Shown here piece by piece: positions 1 to 8,993 of a stretch of 64,000 nucleotides of DNA; the stretch's first letter is position 1, and the number at the start of each line of letters is the position of its first letter. Under the pieces are notes generated by a model. That model had not been told where the DNA came from and ran no database searches. It saw only the letters and a list, made by a program, of their open reading frames with translations. Made by a program: the position numbers and the translations under genes. Source of the stretch: RUG721 sp040307385 (GTDB lineage: Bacteria > Actinomycetota > Coriobacteriia > Coriobacteriales > Atopobiaceae). The stretch spans positions 53,757-117,756 of the forward strand of contig JAWRJQ010000099.1 of assembly GCA_040307385.1 (NCBI GenBank), in the 5' to 3' direction.

Positions 1-525
1 TTCATCGACGTCGAGCGCGCCGAACTTGCCGAATGCGTCGGCGGAGAAGAGCACCTTGGCTGCCGCATCGTAGGTGAACATGACCTCGGGCCAGTGCACG
101 AGCGGCGCGGTGATGAAGGTGAGCGTGTGCGTGCCCAGATCGAGCGTCTCGCCGTCTTTGACCACGCGGCTGCGCCCCTCGAACTTGGTGCCGAAGTAGT
201 TCTGCATCATATTGAACGCGCCCACGGTGCCGATGATCGTGGCCTCGGGGTAGCGGTCCATGAACGTGGTGATGTTGGCGGAGTGGTCGGGCTCCATGTG
301 CTGCACGACGAGGTAATCGGGCGCGCGCCCGCCGAGCGCTTCCTCGAGCTTGCCGATCCACTCGTCGCCGAAATGAGCCTCGACGCTGTCCATGACGGCG
401 ATCTTATCATCGAGGATGACATAGGAGTTGTAGGCCATGCCGTTGGGCACGATGAACTGGCCCTCGAAGAGATCCAGCCGGTGATCGTTCACGCCGATGT
501 AGAGGATGTCGTCTGCGATCTGCAT
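1..525 (-). CDS. Flavodiiron protein (A-type flavoprotein), 3' part cut by window edge
   Basis: The minus-strand frame from the ATG at 525 is open to the window edge (175 codons), so only the N-terminal metallo-beta-lactamase-like diiron domain is present and the flavodoxin domain lies outside. The diiron ligand motif HMEPDH is at residues 76-81, and the start (MQIADDILYIGVND) is typical of FprA-type proteins. The family reduces O2 or NO to water or N2O in the cytoplasm of anaerobes, using electrons from rubredoxin or coenzyme F420. An AAAGGCG ribosome site precedes the ATG. Which gas it detoxifies cannot be told from this half. Confidence 0.88.
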   Translation of the reverse strand, partial: MQIADDILYIGVNDHRLDLFEGQFIVPNGMAYNSYVILDDKIAVMDSVEAHFGDEWIGKLEEALGGRAPDYLVVQHMEPDHSANITTFMDRYPEATIIGTVGAFNMMQNYFGTKFEGRSRVVKDGETLDLGTHTLTFITAPLVHWPEVMFTYDAAAKVLFSADAFGKFGALDVDE

Positions 526-653
526 GGTGGGCGCCTTTCTGCGTAGATATCGAATCTCTATAGGATAGGATACCGCTTTGGCGCAGCCCCGTTCACCGCA
601 GCGGGCGTTTCGAAAAGCTCGGCGGAGCATCGCATCCTCCAACGCTCGGTTCC

Positions 654-659
654 TATAAT
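654..659 (+). promoter_or_regulatory. Candidate -10 box for the histidine phosphatase gene
   Basis: A perfect TATAAT lies 24 bases before the ATG at 683. No good -35 box is seen, so this rests on the -10 alone. Confidence 0.4.
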
Positions 660-682
660 GGAAGGTGTGGAAAGGAAGCCCC

Positions 683-1270
683 ATGCGCAAGCTATTTCTC
701 GTGCGTCACGGCCAAACCTATTTCAATATGAGGAAGCTGATCCAAGGCTGGTGCGACTCGCCTCTCACGGAGCTGGGCATCAGGCAGGCCGAGACGGCGC
801 GCGAGCGTCTGCTCGAGCGGGGCATCCGCTTCGATCACGCATGCTGCTCGTCCTCGGAGCGCGCCTGCGACACCGCGGAGATCATCCTGAACGGGGAGAT
901 TCCCTACGAGCGCCGCAAAGACCTGCGCGAGTTCCATTTTGGAACCCTGGAGGCGGGCAGCACGAGCATCATCAGGCAGAGACGAGGCCGCTTCGACGAT
1001 TTTCTCGTGCAGTTCGGCGGCGAGAGCAGGGCAGGGGTTGCCGCGCGGATGAACGCCGCGCTCACCGAGATCATGCTACGGCCCGGATACGAGCGCGTGC
1101 TTGCCGTTTCGCACGGGGCGGCGATCCTCGAGTTCCTCACCCTCTGGCAGGACGAGAGCCCCATGAAGGTCGAAGAGGTGCTGGGCAACTGCACCGTCTA
1201 CGAGCTCGACTTCGATCCGGCGCGGCGCGCGTTCGCGTGCGTGGACTTCATCCAACCCGACGTCGGATAA
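683..1270 (+). CDS. Histidine phosphatase family protein (phosphoglycerate mutase-like)
   Basis: 195 residues. The phosphohistidine motif LVRHGQT is at the N-terminus and the second catalytic histidine is in AVSHGAA near residue 149, so the branch-1 histidine phosphatase core is complete. The ATG at 683 is preferred to an in-frame upstream codon at 665 because AAGGA sits just before it and the family starts within a few residues of LVRHG. Members dephosphorylate sugar phosphates, nucleotides or cobalamin intermediates; nothing nearby narrows the substrate. It is a single gene, convergent with the isomerase-like gene that follows. Confidence 0.85.
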   Translation: MRKLFLVRHGQTYFNMRKLIQGWCDSPLTELGIRQAETARERLLERGIRFDHACCSSSERACDTAEIILNGEIPYERRKDLREFHFGTLEAGSTSIIRQRRGRFDDFLVQFGGESRAGVAARMNAALTEIMLRPGYERVLAVSHGAAILEFLTLWQDESPMKVEEVLGNCTVYELDFDPARRAFACVDFIQPDVG

Positions 1271-1328
1271 GCGCCGAGCGGCCTGACGGCTCCGCGCCCC
1301 GGTCGCTCGACGCCCGGATTTCCCGGAT

Positions 1329-2714
1329 TTAGAAGAAGCGCTCCACGAGCTCGCGGGAATACTCCGCCGTCTCGTCCATGTTGCCGAACGACATGATCTC
1401 GCCCGCATAGAAGGTGTCGTAGACGCCCTGCAGCGCCTCCACCCTGTCGTACCAGCCGGCGGCATAGTCGGCGGTGACGACATGGGGGAAGTGGTACACG
1501 CTCCATGCATCGACAACCTCCAGGGCCGGGTTGCCCATGGTCGCCAGATCGTCCAGAACCATCTGCGCGCACTCGTCGCGGCCGATCTCGGCCATATCGC
1601 GATGCTTGCGCAGGGCGTAGGCGGTGATGACCTGGCTGCTGTCGTCGCGCCAGCGGCGGTAGCACGCCATGAGGTGGCCGAGGCGCTCCTTGACCATGTT
1701 ATCCAGGACGTAGTAGGAGCTGTCGGGATACTCCTCGGGCTTGGTGAGGACGGCCTGCACGTCATAGCGCTCGTAATCGATCTTGGAGAAGAGCTCGATC
1801 TCATCGGGCCGGGCATCGAAGTACGCGATCATGCCCCGCTGGCCGTCGGCGCGCTCGTCGGGGACATAGAGCGGGGCGGTGACGATGACCTTGTCGTACT
1901 CCTCGACCGTCCCGTTGACGGTGACGAAGACCTTGCCGCCCGTGCGCTCGACCTTCTCGACGGCGGCGTTGAGGCGCGCGGGGTTCTTGAGACGGCCGTT
2001 GAGCTGCTCCCAGATGTGCTGGGTGCCGTTCTCCCAGGTCCAGAGGTTGACGTTGAGGTAGTTCATCACGGTCTGGAAGTCGAGGAATTTGAGCACGTAC
2101 CCTGCGGGGATCTCATCGAAGTACCCGTAGCCGGACGAGGTGAAGGGCCCGCGCCACAGATCCTGCACGAGCTCGACGCCGTTCTTCTCGCAGAACCGCT
2201 TGAAGGGCAGCGCGAGATCCTTGAGGTTCTCGTTGACGCCCGAGACCGGCTCGCGGCCGGGGGTGACGGTAAAGCCGTCGTAGCGGCCCTCGGCAACGCC
2301 CCGATGACCGTTGACGTCGTAGCCCTTGTACTTGGTCTCGAGCAGCTCGCCGAACTTCTTCAGCTGGTCTTTCATCTTCTTGAGGTGCGGGATCTTGAGC
2401 GGGTTCTTCTTCGGGTTGAACGGGTCGATCGCCGCGCCATCGGCGGTCCGGTAGGTGCGGTTGATTTTGGGGCCGTCGTGGGTGATGCCGCAGAATTCCT
2501 CGATGTCGTGCACCGCATAGAAGGAGGGAACGCCCACGGCGGCGCCCATCTCGAAGCGACGGCCGTTGTGCACGGGCGACCAGCACGTGCCTCCGACGCG
2601 CTCGAGGCGCTCGAGGATGACGTAGTTCTCGTAGCCTTTTTTCTCGAGGTACATGCCGGCGGAAAGACCGGCGGGACCGCCGCCGATGATGCAGATTCGC
2701 GCACGCTTGTCCAT
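1329..2714 (-). CDS. FAD-dependent fatty-acid double-bond isomerase homologue (PAI-type)
   Basis: 461 residues. A dinucleotide-binding motif IIGGGPAGLSAGMYLE is at residues 8-23, followed by an ERLERVGGTC segment typical of amine-oxidase-fold flavoproteins. Blocks such as GRRFEMGAAVGVPS, KYKGYDVNGH, GYGYFDEIPAGYVLKFLDF and the C-terminal TFYAGEIMSFGN resemble, from memory, the Propionibacterium (Cutibacterium) acnes polyunsaturated fatty acid isomerase that turns linoleate into a conjugated isomer with FAD and no net redox change. The ATG at 2714 has GGGAGGG before it; an upstream in-frame start would add 25 poor residues. It lies 123 bases downstream of mntP on the same strand. Other amine-oxidase-like functions remain possible. 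Confidence 0.7.
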   Translation of the reverse strand: MDKRARICIIGGGPAGLSAGMYLEKKGYENYVILERLERVGGTCWSPVHNGRRFEMGAAVGVPSFYAVHDIEEFCGITHDGPKINRTYRTADGAAIDPFNPKKNPLKIPHLKKMKDQLKKFGELLETKYKGYDVNGHRGVAEGRYDGFTVTPGREPVSGVNENLKDLALPFKRFCEKNGVELVQDLWRGPFTSSGYGYFDEIPAGYVLKFLDFQTVMNYLNVNLWTWENGTQHIWEQLNGRLKNPARLNAAVEKVERTGGKVFVTVNGTVEEYDKVIVTAPLYVPDERADGQRGMIAYFDARPDEIELFSKIDYERYDVQAVLTKPEEYPDSSYYVLDNMVKERLGHLMACYRRWRDDSSQVITAYALRKHRDMAEIGRDECAQMVLDDLATMGNPALEVVDAWSVYHFPHVVTADYAAGWYDRVEALQGVYDTFYAGEIMSFGNMDETAEYSRELVERFF

Positions 2715-2837
2715 GGATACCCTCCCGATCGTCGTGCAGAACGTGCAGAGCTCACTGCCCACCATTATGATGGTTCGACGGACATCCATCAGGATGTGCC
2801 GAAATTCTCCCCACGCGACGTTGCTTACGAAGCCGAT

Positions 2838-3413
2838 CTACAGCACCAGAACGCCCAGATGTTCGAGCAGCACCTTCGTGCCGATGAGAATGAGGATGAT
2901 GCCGCCCGCCAAGGTGGCGAACCTGCGATGCACGGCTCCGAAGCGATGGCCGATGAGGACCCCTGCCACGCTCAGGGCAAACGTGGTGATGCCGATGAGG
3001 GCCACGGCGGCGACGATATCGATGCTCAGCGATGCGAGCGCAATGCCCGAGGCAAGGGCGTCGATGGAGGTGGCCACAGACAGCACGAGCAGCTCCCGGA
3101 GGGGCACGCGGGTAACCGAACCCCGCTCGATCTCCTCGTCTTTCGACAGCGCGTCGCAGATCATGCCGTAGCCGATGAACGCGAGCAGCCCGAACGCGAT
3201 CCAATGGTCGATGGGGGCGATGAGCCACAGCAGCCGGCTGCCCAGCGCCCAGCCGATAAGCGGCATGCCCGCCTGGAAGAGCCCGAACGCGCATGCGATC
3301 ATAAGGGTTGTCCGCCAGCTGATCCGCTCCATGCCGAGGCCTTTGCAGATGGATACCGAGAATGCGTCGAGCGAGAGCCCGACGGCAAGCAGCGTCAGTT
3401 CGATAAAGCTCAC
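2838..3413 (-). CDS. mntP: Manganese efflux pump MntP
   Basis: 191 residues with six predicted membrane helices in two related halves. Each half carries the family signature with its conserved aspartate: VGLSLDAFSVSI near residue 16 and ATSIDALASGIA near residue 113. MntP exports Mn2+ across the cytoplasmic membrane. The gene starts three bases after the stop of the aldo/keto reductase gene and is probably co-transcribed with it. I see no yybP-ykoY-type leader, as the upstream space is too small. Confidence 0.9.
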   Translation of the reverse strand: MSFIELTLLAVGLSLDAFSVSICKGLGMERISWRTTLMIACAFGLFQAGMPLIGWALGSRLLWLIAPIDHWIAFGLLAFIGYGMICDALSKDEEIERGSVTRVPLRELLVLSVATSIDALASGIALASLSIDIVAAVALIGITTFALSVAGVLIGHRFGAVHRRFATLAGGIILILIGTKVLLEHLGVLVL

Positions 3414-3416
3414 GTT

Positions 3417-4505
3417 CTACTCCAGAATCTCCGCGCAGGAAGCAAGGAGGTCGATGATGGGCAGGTGCTGAGGACACGCCGCCTCGCACTGCCCGCAGGA
3501 AATGCAATCGGAGGCGCGGCCCCCTTCGGCGGTTGCCTCAGCGTACCATGCGCGTGCAGGGGCGGTCTGCCCGTTGCCCAGATGCTCGTTCATTGCCGAG
3601 AAGATGCCGGGAATGTCGATCGTTTGCGGGCAGCCCGCCGTGCAGTAGCCGCACGTCGTGCATGGGATGATCGCCGATTCGCCGAGCGCGACCTGCGCTT
3701 GGCGGATGGTTTCGCGCTCCGAGGCATCGAGGGGCTTGAAGTCGCGCATGAACGAGAGGTTGTCCGCCATCTGCTCGATGGACGACATGCCCGAGAGCAC
3801 CGCCATCACGCCGTCGAGCGATGCGGCGAAACGGATAGCCCACGAGGCGGGGGAGGCGTTCGGGTCGGCGGCTTTCAGGATGCGCGCAACGCTTGAGGGC
3901 GGTTTGGCGAGCTTGCCGCCCTTCACCGGCTCCATGATCACGATCTGCTTGCCGTGCGCACGGGCGACCTCGTAGTTTGCGCGCGATGCGATGCGCGGGT
4001 CCTCCCAGTCGGCGTAGTTGATCTGCAGCTGCACGAACTCCGTGTCGGGATGCTTGGTCAGAAGCTCGTCGAGCAGTTCGGGGCCGTCATGATAGGAAAA
4101 GCCCCAATGGCGGACGACGCCCTCGCGCTTGAGCTCGCGCGCGTAATCCCACAGCCCCATGCGGTCGTACTTGCCCACATTGCCGTCCATGATGGTGTGC
4201 AGCAGATAGTAGTCGATGTAGCCCGCTCCGGTGCGGCGCAGGCTCGTCTGGATCTGCTTGCGTGCAGCCGCTCCGGTGAGTGCGGCGGGAGCGTTGAGCT
4301 TGGTGGCGATGGTGAACGTCCCGCGTGCATGGCGCTCGACCAATGCCTTTCTCGTTGCGCTCTCAGACCCCACGTAGACGAATGCGGTATCGAAATACGT
4401 GAAGCCCGCATCGAGGAACATGTCCACCATGGTGCAGGTTTGCGCGATATCGGTGACGAGGCCCTTGCGCGGCAAGCGCATGAGTCCGAAGCCCAGTTGA
4501 GACAC
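3417..4505 (-). CDS. Aldo/keto reductase with C-terminal 4Fe-4S ferredoxin domain
   Basis: 362 residues. The N-terminal TIM-barrel has the AKR tetrad: Asp and Tyr in YFDTAFVY, Lys in ATKLN and His in LLHTIMD. The C-terminal 90 residues hold two iron-sulfur motifs, CTTCGYCTAGCP and CISCGQCEAACP. This fused form is common in anaerobes and probably exchanges electrons with ferredoxin as well as NAD(P)H. A GTG at 4505 is chosen as start because AAGGGGAG precedes it and VSQLGFGLMRLP is the usual beginning; the open frame continues upstream into the tRNA, which cannot be coding. The natural substrate is unknown. Confidence 0.85.
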   Translation of the reverse strand: MSQLGFGLMRLPRKGLVTDIAQTCTMVDMFLDAGFTYFDTAFVYVGSESATRKALVERHARGTFTIATKLNAPAALTGAAARKQIQTSLRRTGAGYIDYYLLHTIMDGNVGKYDRMGLWDYARELKREGVVRHWGFSYHDGPELLDELLTKHPDTEFVQLQINYADWEDPRIASRANYEVARAHGKQIVIMEPVKGGKLAKPPSSVARILKAADPNASPASWAIRFAASLDGVMAVLSGMSSIEQMADNLSFMRDFKPLDASERETIRQAQVALGESAIIPCTTCGYCTAGCPQTIDIPGIFSAMNEHLGNGQTAPARAWYAEATAEGGRASDCISCGQCEAACPQHLPIIDLLASCAEILE

Positions 4506-4636
4506 AGCTCCCCTTTCTTCGTGTCGCTCTGCCCATGATTGTACCGCTGCCGGTGCGGCAGTGCAGTCCGCCGCCACCATCGCGCGACGACGATGCTCCT
4601 CGTCAGCGTTCGGCAGATACGCTAGAATAGGCACGC

Positions 4637-4712
4637 GCTGGATTAGCTCAGTTGGTAGAGCAGCGGTCTTGTAAACCGCAGGCCGTCGGTTCGAGTCCGA
4701 CATCCAGCTCCA
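4637..4712 (+). tRNA. tRNA-Thr (anticodon TGT)
   Basis: A full cloverleaf folds: acceptor GCTGGAT (4637-4643) with ATCCAGC (4702-4708), D-arm with AGCTCAGTTGGTAGAGC, anticodon stem GCGGT/ACCGC around loop CTTGTAA (anticodon TGT), and T-arm with GGTTCGAGTCC. Discriminator T and an encoded CCA end at 4712. A TAGAAT -10-like box lies at 4623-4628. Confidence 0.96.
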
Positions 4713-4792
4713 TCTTCTCAGCATATGGGCAGGAGTCCCGTGCGTGCGTGAGGGGCGCTCGGTCCTGCGATACCGACAGGTGCGAGAGTTCG

Positions 4793-5140
4793 CTACTCAG
4801 GCACCTCGATGGAATCGAGCTCCATCTCGTTGCCCTGCAGCAGCACTGTGTCGGGGCTCGCGCAATGCGGGCAGATCCTGCCGTGCTCCACGGTGCCGTA
4901 CGTGCGTCCGCAGCTGTTGCATACCGTGATGGCGGGGACCTGCTCAACGGCGAGTTCGCAGCCGCGCAGCAGATCGCTTTTGTCGGCGGCCCAGCGCCAG
5001 CAATCCTGCAGGTAGTCGGGTAGGACGCCCGACACCTCGCCCAACCTCAGGTTGACCTTGGCCACGGAGCTGAGGGCGTTTTCGCGCCCCAGCTCCTCGA
5101 CCATGTCCACAATATAGAAGACGATGCCCAGCTCGTGCAT
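4793..5140 (-). CDS. hypA: Hydrogenase maturation nickel chaperone HypA
   Basis: 115 residues starting MHELGIV, with the invariant His2 that binds Ni, and a zinc ribbon made of CNSCG and CPHC near residues 73-94. HypA delivers nickel, with HypB, to the large subunit of [NiFe]-hydrogenases. It follows the 1000-residue oxidoreductase with one base between stop and start, so the two are co-transcribed. hypB lies upstream in the same direction. No hydrogenase structural gene is visible in the window. Confidence 0.92.
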   Translation of the reverse strand: MHELGIVFYIVDMVEELGRENALSSVAKVNLRLGEVSGVLPDYLQDCWRWAADKSDLLRGCELAVEQVPAITVCNSCGRTYGTVEHGRICPHCASPDTVLLQGNEMELDSIEVPE

Positions 5141-5141
5141 G

Positions 5142-8100
5142 CTACTTCTTGGCCCTGCCCGAGATCTTGTTGCGTATGATCTTGACGCCGCGCTTGGCCG
5201 CATACGGCAGGATGGCCTTGACCTTGTCTTCGGCAGCGTACATCGTGCTCGCCTCGGGATGGTCGCGGCGCAGGTGGATGGCATCGAACTCGCAGCGCGT
5301 GGTGCATAGGCCGCAACCGATGCACTTGTTGGCGTCCACCACGGACTTGCCGCACTTGAGGCAGCGCGCGCACTCGACCTTGAGCTGCTCTTCGGTGAAG
5401 ACCGCGCGCGGGTCGTCCCAGTTATGCACGATGGAGGCCACCTTGGAGGTGGCGGGAACCTGGCGGCCGGAGTGATCGTAGCCGTTGTTCGCGAGGTCGA
5501 TGTCGCTCTTGTCGAGCTCCACATAGTAGCGCTGGTTGCGCGACAGCGTGAGCGATGAGCCGGACTGCACGAAGCGATGCAGCGAGATGGCGGCCTCATG
5601 GCCTGCTGCGATGGCGTCGATGATGAACTTCGGGCCGGTGTAGGCGTCGCCGCCGATAAAGATGTCGGGCTGCAGGGTCTGATAGGTCTTGGGGTCGGCG
5701 GCCACGCGCCCGCCGCGTCCCGCATCGATGGCGTCCTCGTTCACGAGCAGGTCGCCCCACTCGATGCTCTGACCGATGGAGAGCACCACGTTCTCGCAGG
5801 CCAACGTCATGGTATCGCTCTCATCGTATTCAGGCGAGAAGCGCCCCTCGTCGTCGTAGACGCGCGTGCAGCGCTTGAAGACGATTCCCGCGACCGTGCC
5901 GTCCTCGGCGACCTCGATCTTGGCCGGGCCCCAACCGTTCACGATCTCCACGCCGTCCTCTTCGGCCTCCGCGATCTCTCCGGGCAGCGCCGGCATCTCG
6001 TCGCGCTGCTCGAGGCAGACCATGGTGACCTTGTCGGAGCCGCAGCGCACGGAGACGCGCGATGAGTCGATGGCCACGTTGCCGCCGCCCACCACCACAG
6101 TTGCGCCTGCAACCTCGTGCGCGGGGTCGTCGAGGGCGGTGCGCAGGAAATCGACGGCGGTGGAGACGCCTGCAGCGTCTTCGCCCTCAACGCCGGCGCG
6201 GCGGCCTCCCTGGCATCCGATGGCCAGGTAGAAGCCCTGATAGCCCTCGTCGCGCAGTTGATCGATGGTGACGTCCTTGCCCACGGTCACGCCGCAGCGG
6301 ATCTCGACGCCCATTTCGCGCAGGATGTCGATCTCAGCCGCAACGACATCCTTCTCCAGCTTGTAGGAGGGGATGCCGTAGACCATCATGCCGCCGGGCT
6401 TCTCGTCCTTCTCGAACACGGTGGGGTTGTAGCCCATCTGCGCCAGATAGAACGCGCAGGAGAGGCCCGCCGGTCCGCCGCCGATGATGGCGATCTTCTC
6501 GAGCAGGCGTCCGCGCGTGGAGGGGATCACGGGCTCGGGCACGTAGCGGGTCTCGGCGTCGAGGTCCTTCTGCGCGATGAAGTTCTTGACGTCGTCGATG
6601 GCCACGGCCTCATCGACGGTGCCGCGCGTGCAGGCGTCCTCGCAGCGCTTGTTGCACACGCGCCCGCAGACGGCGGGGAAGGGGTTCTCCTGCTTGATGA
6701 GGGCGAGCGCGTCGCGATAGCGGCCCTCGCTGGCCATCTGCAGATACCCTTGGATCGAGATGTGCGCGGGGCAGGCGGTCTTGCAGGGCGCCGTGCCGGT
6801 CTCATGCGTCTCGATGCGGTTGTTGTTCTTGTAGTCAAGGTCCCAGTTCTTCTCGCTCCAGGGCAGCTCGTCGGGCAGGGGCTGCGTAGGATACGCCACG
6901 GCGTCGCCGCTCGAACGCGGGAGCTTCTGGCCCAGCTGGACGGCGCCGGCGGGGCAGACCTCGACGCACCCGCCGCAGGCAACGCACCGGTCGTCCTCGA
7001 TATGGGCGCGATACGCGCTCGCGCTCATGTTGGGGGTGTTGAAGAGCTGCGAGGTGCGCAGCGCGTAGCACACGCTCACGTCGCAGTTGCAGATGGCGAA
7101 GATCTTGTTCTCGCCGTCTATGTTGGTGATCTGGTGCACGTAGCCGTTCTTCTCGGCCTCGAGCAGGATGTCGATGAACTCGTCGTAGGTGACGTAGTGG
7201 CCCTTGCCGGTTTCGACGCAGTAGTCGGCCATGTCGCCCACGCCCAGGCACCAGTTCTGCGGATCGCGCCCGCCGTTGTCGCCGCGCGCACGTTCGGAGA
7301 GGGCGCACGAGCAGGCACCGGCGGAGTAGCGGTCGTACTTCTTGAGCCAATGCGAGATGTGCTCCACATCGGCCGTGACGTTCTCCTGTTTGATGGCGTG
7401 TTCGACGGGGATGACATGCATGCCGATGCCCGCGCCTCCGGGCGGCACCATCTTGGTCGCCACCGTGAGCGGCAAAAAGGTCATGCGCTCGAAGAAGGTG
7501 CCGATCTCGGGATGTTCCTCGAGCTGCTTCTGATTCATGACGGTGAACTCGGCGGAGCCGGGCACGAACATCGGGAGCACGTAGCGCTTCGCGCCCTCGG
7601 GGTTCTTGCCGTCGAGGTTCTCCCAGCTGTACTCGATGATCCCCTTGATGCAGAGGGCGTCGAGCAGCTCCTGCACGTGCTCGGGCTTCATGCCGGAGCC
7701 GGCGACGACCTGCTCGAAGGTTTCGGGCACGCGCACCTTCATATGCTTGGTGAGCTCGGCCTCCTCCTCGGTCATCACGCTGCCGAGGCCCCAGTAGTCG
7801 GGGTCTTGGTAGGTGGCCTTCTTGAGGCCCAGCTTGATGGGCAGGCGATCGGTGATCTTCTTGCCCTCGCGGAGCACGGCCGGCTTGGGCGCGGCGAAGG
7901 CAGCCGGACCCGGATCGTCGGGCGATGCGGGCTTGTAGCTCGTGAACGTAGTGTTCTCGGAATAGTATTCCTCGGCGATGATACGATGGGGATCGCCGTT
8001 GGGGGCCGTCTCGGGGATGGCGTTGCGCGCCGCGATCTCCTCATCGGTGAGCGTGCCGCGCATGGAAGCGGCGCGTTCCTCCACGGTTGCGCCGCCATAG

Positions 8101-8144
8101 GGTTTCTTCGGTCGCGGCGTCTTCCTGCCGGGTGTTTCAGCCAT
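5142..8144 (-). CDS. Large iron-sulfur FAD oxidoreductase (GltD/NfnB-like with two ferredoxin modules)
   Basis: 1000 residues, ATG at 8144 after AAAAAGGAGAGG. Rough order: an N-terminal region of about 370 residues with cysteines near GACSCALS and CNCDVSVC; a 4Fe-4S motif CVACGGCVEVCPAG near residue 390; a GltD-type iron-sulfur segment with APCKTACPAH and CGRVCNKRCEDAC (about 453-503); an FAD site IIGGGPAGLSCAF (about 551); an NAD(P)H site VVVGGGNVAIDSS (about 690); and a C-terminal ferredoxin motif CIGCGLCTTRCEF (about 950). This predicts a cytoplasmic NAD(P)H:ferredoxin-type electron-transfer enzyme. It sits between hypB and hypA, suggesting a link with hydrogenase electron flow. The exact partner is unknown. 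Confidence 0.8.
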   Translation of the reverse strand: MAETPGRKTPRPKKPYGGATVEERAASMRGTLTDEEIAARNAIPETAPNGDPHRIIAEEYYSENTTFTSYKPASPDDPGPAAFAAPKPAVLREGKKITDRLPIKLGLKKATYQDPDYWGLGSVMTEEEAELTKHMKVRVPETFEQVVAGSGMKPEHVQELLDALCIKGIIEYSWENLDGKNPEGAKRYVLPMFVPGSAEFTVMNQKQLEEHPEIGTFFERMTFLPLTVATKMVPPGGAGIGMHVIPVEHAIKQENVTADVEHISHWLKKYDRYSAGACSCALSERARGDNGGRDPQNWCLGVGDMADYCVETGKGHYVTYDEFIDILLEAEKNGYVHQITNIDGENKIFAICNCDVSVCYALRTSQLFNTPNMSASAYRAHIEDDRCVACGGCVEVCPAGAVQLGQKLPRSSGDAVAYPTQPLPDELPWSEKNWDLDYKNNNRIETHETGTAPCKTACPAHISIQGYLQMASEGRYRDALALIKQENPFPAVCGRVCNKRCEDACTRGTVDEAVAIDDVKNFIAQKDLDAETRYVPEPVIPSTRGRLLEKIAIIGGGPAGLSCAFYLAQMGYNPTVFEKDEKPGGMMVYGIPSYKLEKDVVAAEIDILREMGVEIRCGVTVGKDVTIDQLRDEGYQGFYLAIGCQGGRRAGVEGEDAAGVSTAVDFLRTALDDPAHEVAGATVVVGGGNVAIDSSRVSVRCGSDKVTMVCLEQRDEMPALPGEIAEAEEDGVEIVNGWGPAKIEVAEDGTVAGIVFKRCTRVYDDEGRFSPEYDESDTMTLACENVVLSIGQSIEWGDLLVNEDAIDAGRGGRVAADPKTYQTLQPDIFIGGDAYTGPKFIIDAIAAGHEAAISLHRFVQSGSSLTLSRNQRYYVELDKSDIDLANNGYDHSGRQVPATSKVASIVHNWDDPRAVFTEEQLKVECARCLKCGKSVVDANKCIGCGLCTTRCEFDAIHLRRDHPEASTMYAAEDKVKAILPYAAKRGVKIIRNKISGRAKK

Positions 8145-8209
8145 ATCCTCTCCTTTTTGGCCGGATTACCTGTATGATCGCCCGCATCCGGGCGTGCGTG
8201 CGAGATGTG

Positions 8210-8878
8210 CTAGGCCTTGTGCGCTGCCACCTGGTCGCGCAGCCACCGATACCACTCGTCCATGCCCTCGCCGGTCTTGGCACAAACGGGGATCACGCGG
8301 GCGCCGGGGTGGCGCTTCTCCACGTTTGCACGGCATGCATCGAGGTCGAAGTCGAAGTAGGGGAGCACGTCGATCTTGTTGACGAGAACCACGTCGCAGA
8401 CCTGGTACATGAGCGGGTATTTGAGGGGCTTGTCGTCTCCCTCGGGAACCGACAGGATGGTCGCGTTGACGGCGGCACCGGTATCGAACTCGGCGGGGCA
8501 CACGAGGTTGCCCACGTTCTCGAGGACGATCAGGTCGGCCTCGTGGGCGTCGAGGCCGTCGAGGCCCTGCTCGCACATGCTGGCATCGAGATGGCACATG
8601 CCGCCCGTATGCAGCTGGATCACCTTGGCGCCGGTGGCGGAGATGGCGGCAGCGTCCACGTCGGAGTCGATGTCGGCCTCCATGACGGCGATCTTCATCT
8701 CGCCGGAAAGCGCCTCGATGGTGCGGGCGAGCACGGTTGTTTTGCCCGATCCGGGCGAGCTCATGAGGTTGATGAGCAGCTGGCCGCGAGCCTTGAGCTT
8801 GGCGCGCAGCTCGTCGGCGCGGCGGTCGTTGTTGGCACGCACGGCCTCCTTGACCTCGATAACGCGGTAGTTCTCCAT
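8210..8878 (-). CDS. hypB: Hydrogenase nickel incorporation GTPase HypB
   Basis: 222 residues. Walker A GSGKTT is near residue 43, with further family motifs EADIDSD, CHLDA and ENVGNLVCPAEFD, and a guanine-specificity NKID. HypB is a GTP-hydrolysing metallochaperone that works with HypA to insert Ni into [NiFe]-hydrogenase. The N-terminus lacks the His-rich nickel store seen in some species. AAGGAGAAGG precedes the ATG. An AT-rich stretch just upstream (8900-8925) is a likely promoter on the minus strand. Sixty-five bases separate it from the large oxidoreductase gene. Confidence 0.93.
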   Translation of the reverse strand: MENYRVIEVKEAVRANNDRRADELRAKLKARGQLLINLMSSPGSGKTTVLARTIEALSGEMKIAVMEADIDSDVDAAAISATGAKVIQLHTGGMCHLDASMCEQGLDGLDAHEADLIVLENVGNLVCPAEFDTGAAVNATILSVPEGDDKPLKYPLMYQVCDVVLVNKIDVLPYFDFDLDACRANVEKRHPGARVIPVCAKTGEGMDEWYRWLRDQVAAHKA

Positions 8879-8993
8879 AGGCCTTCTCCTTAAGGCTATT
8901 CATTCTTCATATAAATATATACGAGTATGGGCTACAGCGCGGGGCGGCTTCTTTCCCCATGCGCCTCGCCGATGCCGTGGTCGGCGCGGTGCG

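Noticed and set aside
3414..3416. Manganese riboswitch before mntP
   Set aside because: Only three bases separate mntP from the gene before it, and nothing like the yybP-ykoY fold was seen before that gene.
4506..4724. N-terminal extension of the aldo/keto reductase reaching into the tRNA
   Set aside because: The frame is open by chance. The GTG at 4505 has a ribosome site and the family start, and the extension runs antisense through tRNA-Thr.
6117..8177. 686-codon plus-strand frame opposite the large oxidoreductase gene
   Set aside because: The minus-strand gene has clear cofactor motifs throughout; the plus-strand product is a low-complexity shadow.
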